Source: Acuticoccus yangtzensis (GTDB taxonomy: Bacteria > Pseudomonadota > Alphaproteobacteria > Rhizobiales > Amorphaceae). From it: a stretch of 64,000 nt of DNA. The DNA lies in the NCBI RefSeq assembly GCF_001927245.1, contig NZ_MJUX01000005.1, forward strand, positions 248,001-312,000, given 5' to 3'. The translations under genes were made by a program, and so were the position numbers. Positions 62,699 through 64,000 of the stretch are shown in pieces. The notes beneath the pieces are model-generated. The model was not told where the DNA came from and did not search any database. It saw only the letters and a program-made list of their open reading frames with translations. Every line of letters begins with the position of its first letter. The first letter of the stretch is position 1.

Positions 62699-63781
62699 AT
62701 GAAGTCTTGGATCCATGCGGGACTGGGCTTGGCGCTACTGGCCACCCCCGCGAGCGCGGACGGCGTCGTCAACGTCTACAACTGGTCGGACTATATCGAC
62801 GAGGAGATCCTCACCGACTTCACCGCCGAAACCGGCATCGAGGTGCGTTACGACGTCTTCGATTCCAACGAGATGGTGGAGGCCAAGCTCCTCGCAGGCT
62901 CCACCGGCTACGACATCGTCGTGCCGACCGCCTACTTCCTGTCGCGCCAGATCCGCGCCGGCGTGTTCGCCGAGCTCGACAAGTCGAAGCTGACCAACTG
63001 GGACAACCTCTGGGACAAGATCCTGGAGCGCACCGAGATCTACGACCCCGGCGCCAAACATGCGATCACCTACATGTGGGGCACCACCGGCATCGGCTAC
63101 GTGGAAGAAAAGATTTTGGAGCGCATGCCCGACGCGCCGGTCGGAAGCTGGGACATGATCTTCGACCCTGAAGTGGTGTCCAAATTCCAGGACTGCGGCA
63201 TCCACCTTCTCGACGCGCCCAGCGACATGCTGCCGATCGCCATGAACTATCTGGGCCTCGACCCGGACTCCAAGGATCCCGACGACATCAAGAAGGGCGC
63301 GGACCTTCTGATGACGATCCGCCCCTACATCCAGAAGTTCCACTCGTCCGAGTACATCAACGGCCTCGCCAACGGCGACATCTGCCTGGCGGTCGGCTGG
63401 TCGGGCGACGTTCTGCAGGCCCGCGACCGCGCCGCGGAGGCCGACAACGGCGTGACCGTCGTCTATTCGATCCCCGAAGAGGGAACGATGATGTGGTTCG
63501 ACATGATGGCGATACCCGCCGACGCGCCGAACAAGGACAACGCGCTCACCTTCATGAACTACATCATGCGGCCCGAGGTCATCGCCAAGGCGACGAACTA
63601 TGTCGCCTACGCCAACGGCAACAAGGCCTCGCAGGAGTTCGTGGACGAGGAGGTGCTGAGCGATCCGGCGGTCTACCCGCCCGAGGCGGTGGTGGAGAAG
63701 CTCTTCACCACGACCGAGCTTCCGCCCCGCGTGCAGCGCACCGCAACGCGCGAGTGGACGCGCGTGAAGACCGGCTCCTGA
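62699..63781 (+). CDS. potF: Polyamine ABC transporter substrate-binding protein (PotF-like)
   Basis: A 360-residue periplasmic protein that binds putrescine or spermidine. A signal peptide of about 20 residues ends ATPASA. The mature start VVNVYNWSDYIDEEILTDF is the PotF/PotD hallmark, and YDVFDSNEMVEAKLLAG, YMWGTTGIGYVEEKI and LAVGWSGDVLQARDRA carry the aromatic and acidic residues of the ligand pocket. ATG 62699 has GGAG at six bases; an in-frame ATG 12 bases upstream is less favoured. It lies 112 bases after the aminotransferase and 16 before the ATPase gene. Confidence 0.93.
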   Translation: MKSWIHAGLGLALLATPASADGVVNVYNWSDYIDEEILTDFTAETGIEVRYDVFDSNEMVEAKLLAGSTGYDIVVPTAYFLSRQIRAGVFAELDKSKLTNWDNLWDKILERTEIYDPGAKHAITYMWGTTGIGYVEEKILERMPDAPVGSWDMIFDPEVVSKFQDCGIHLLDAPSDMLPIAMNYLGLDPDSKDPDDIKKGADLLMTIRPYIQKFHSSEYINGLANGDICLAVGWSGDVLQARDRAAEADNGVTVVYSIPEEGTMMWFDMMAIPADAPNKDNALTFMNYIMRPEVIAKATNYVAYANGNKASQEFVDEEVLSDPAVYPPEAVVEKLFTTTELPPRVQRTATREWTRVKTGS

Positions 63782-63797
63782 CCGGCCGGACATCCAC

Positions 63798-64000
63798 ATG
63801 ACCGACACCACGCCGGCGGCGGCCACCGTCCCCGCCGCTCCTGCCGAGGTCCGCCAGCGCCCCGGCGCCGCGCGGCCCGCGTTCGCCCCCTGGGACGACC
63901 CGGCGGCCGTGCCGCTGATCTCCTACCGGGGGGTCAGCAAGCATTATGAGGACGTGGTGGCGGTCGACAAATTGTCGCTCACCATCTACCCGCGCGAGTT
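63798..64000 (+). CDS. potG: Polyamine ABC transporter ATP-binding protein, partial
   Basis: The first 67 residues of an ABC ATPase that runs off the right edge. After a Pro/Ala-rich N-terminal tail of about 40 residues, LISYRGVSKHYEDVVAVDKL begins the ABC domain; the Walker A motif lies beyond the window. Position after the PotF-like gene makes it the PotG/PotA subunit of the importer. The long N-terminal tail resembles PotG more than PotA. No ribosome site is obvious at ATG 63798, so translation may depend on the upstream gene. Confidence 0.75.
   Translation, partial: MTDTTPAAATVPAAPAEVRQRPGAARPAFAPWDDPAAVPLISYRGVSKHYEDVVAVDKLSLTIYPRE

Overview
This 64 kb window is GC-rich and densely coded, and looks like a chromosomal segment of an alphaproteobacterium, most likely a member of the Hyphomicrobiales (Rhizobiales). 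That placement is an inference. It rests on hdaA-ppk1-ppx lying opposite purM-purN, the def-fmt-truA order, two TRAP systems, a single-domain xylose ABC ATPase, and the DUF465, DUF1501 and DUF1800 proteins. I saw no rRNA or tRNA genes, CRISPR array, insertion sequence, integrase, phage gene or plasmid function.

Layout. 1-3.8 kb (minus): the start of an imelysin-like protein, a large glycosyltransferase and GDP-mannose 4,6-dehydratase, suggesting surface polysaccharide synthesis. 4.0-6.6 kb: a coupled DUF1800-DUF1501 pair. 6.8-11.1 kb: an SCP2-type thiolase, an SDR with Phe in place of the catalytic Tyr, a propionyl-CoA synthetase-like ligase and a 54-residue DUF465 protein. 11.2-13.6 kb: a Bcr/CflA-type MFS exporter and an AbrB-family membrane protein. 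13.65-23.2 kb: glutamate synthase, with gltD separated from gltB by rlmJ, an exported MTA/SAH-nucleosidase-like protein, a DUF2938 membrane protein and an RTX protein; gltB ends at a clear terminator. 23.5-26.4 kb: a dctPQM TRAP transporter. 27.1-29.8 kb (plus): an Uup-like ABC-F ATPase overlapping a SpoU methyltransferase, flanked by two small unknown genes. 30.4-34.2 kb (minus): def-fmt-truA-mtnP-apt, ending at a strong terminator.

34.3-36.7 kb (plus): a hydroxyacid dehydrogenase and a dihydropyrimidinase, then a 0.5 kb gap with a degenerate tandem repeat, then an exported protein with a Gln/Ala/Gly-rich linker. 38.6-42.3 kb (minus): a small conserved-looking protein, fumarylacetoacetase, and a TRAP large permease with no visible partners. 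42.5-48.6 kb: xylFHGA facing a ROK regulator across an AT-rich region that holds a candidate operator. 49.0-54.5 kb: a GntR regulator, an SDR, an amidase homologue lacking most of its catalytic triad, then kynA and kynU without kynB. 54.7-59.2 kb (minus): hdaA-ppk1-ppx. 59.5-64 kb (plus): purM-purN, a class III aminotransferase, and a PotF-like binding protein followed by the start of its ATPase, suggesting polyamine uptake and breakdown.

Most of the window is core metabolism. I did not find a clearly new defence or mobile system. The observations most worth checking are the degenerate amidase beside a kyn cluster that lacks kynB, the split glutamate synthase locus, the Tyr-to-Phe SDR, and the exported linker protein next to a tandem repeat.
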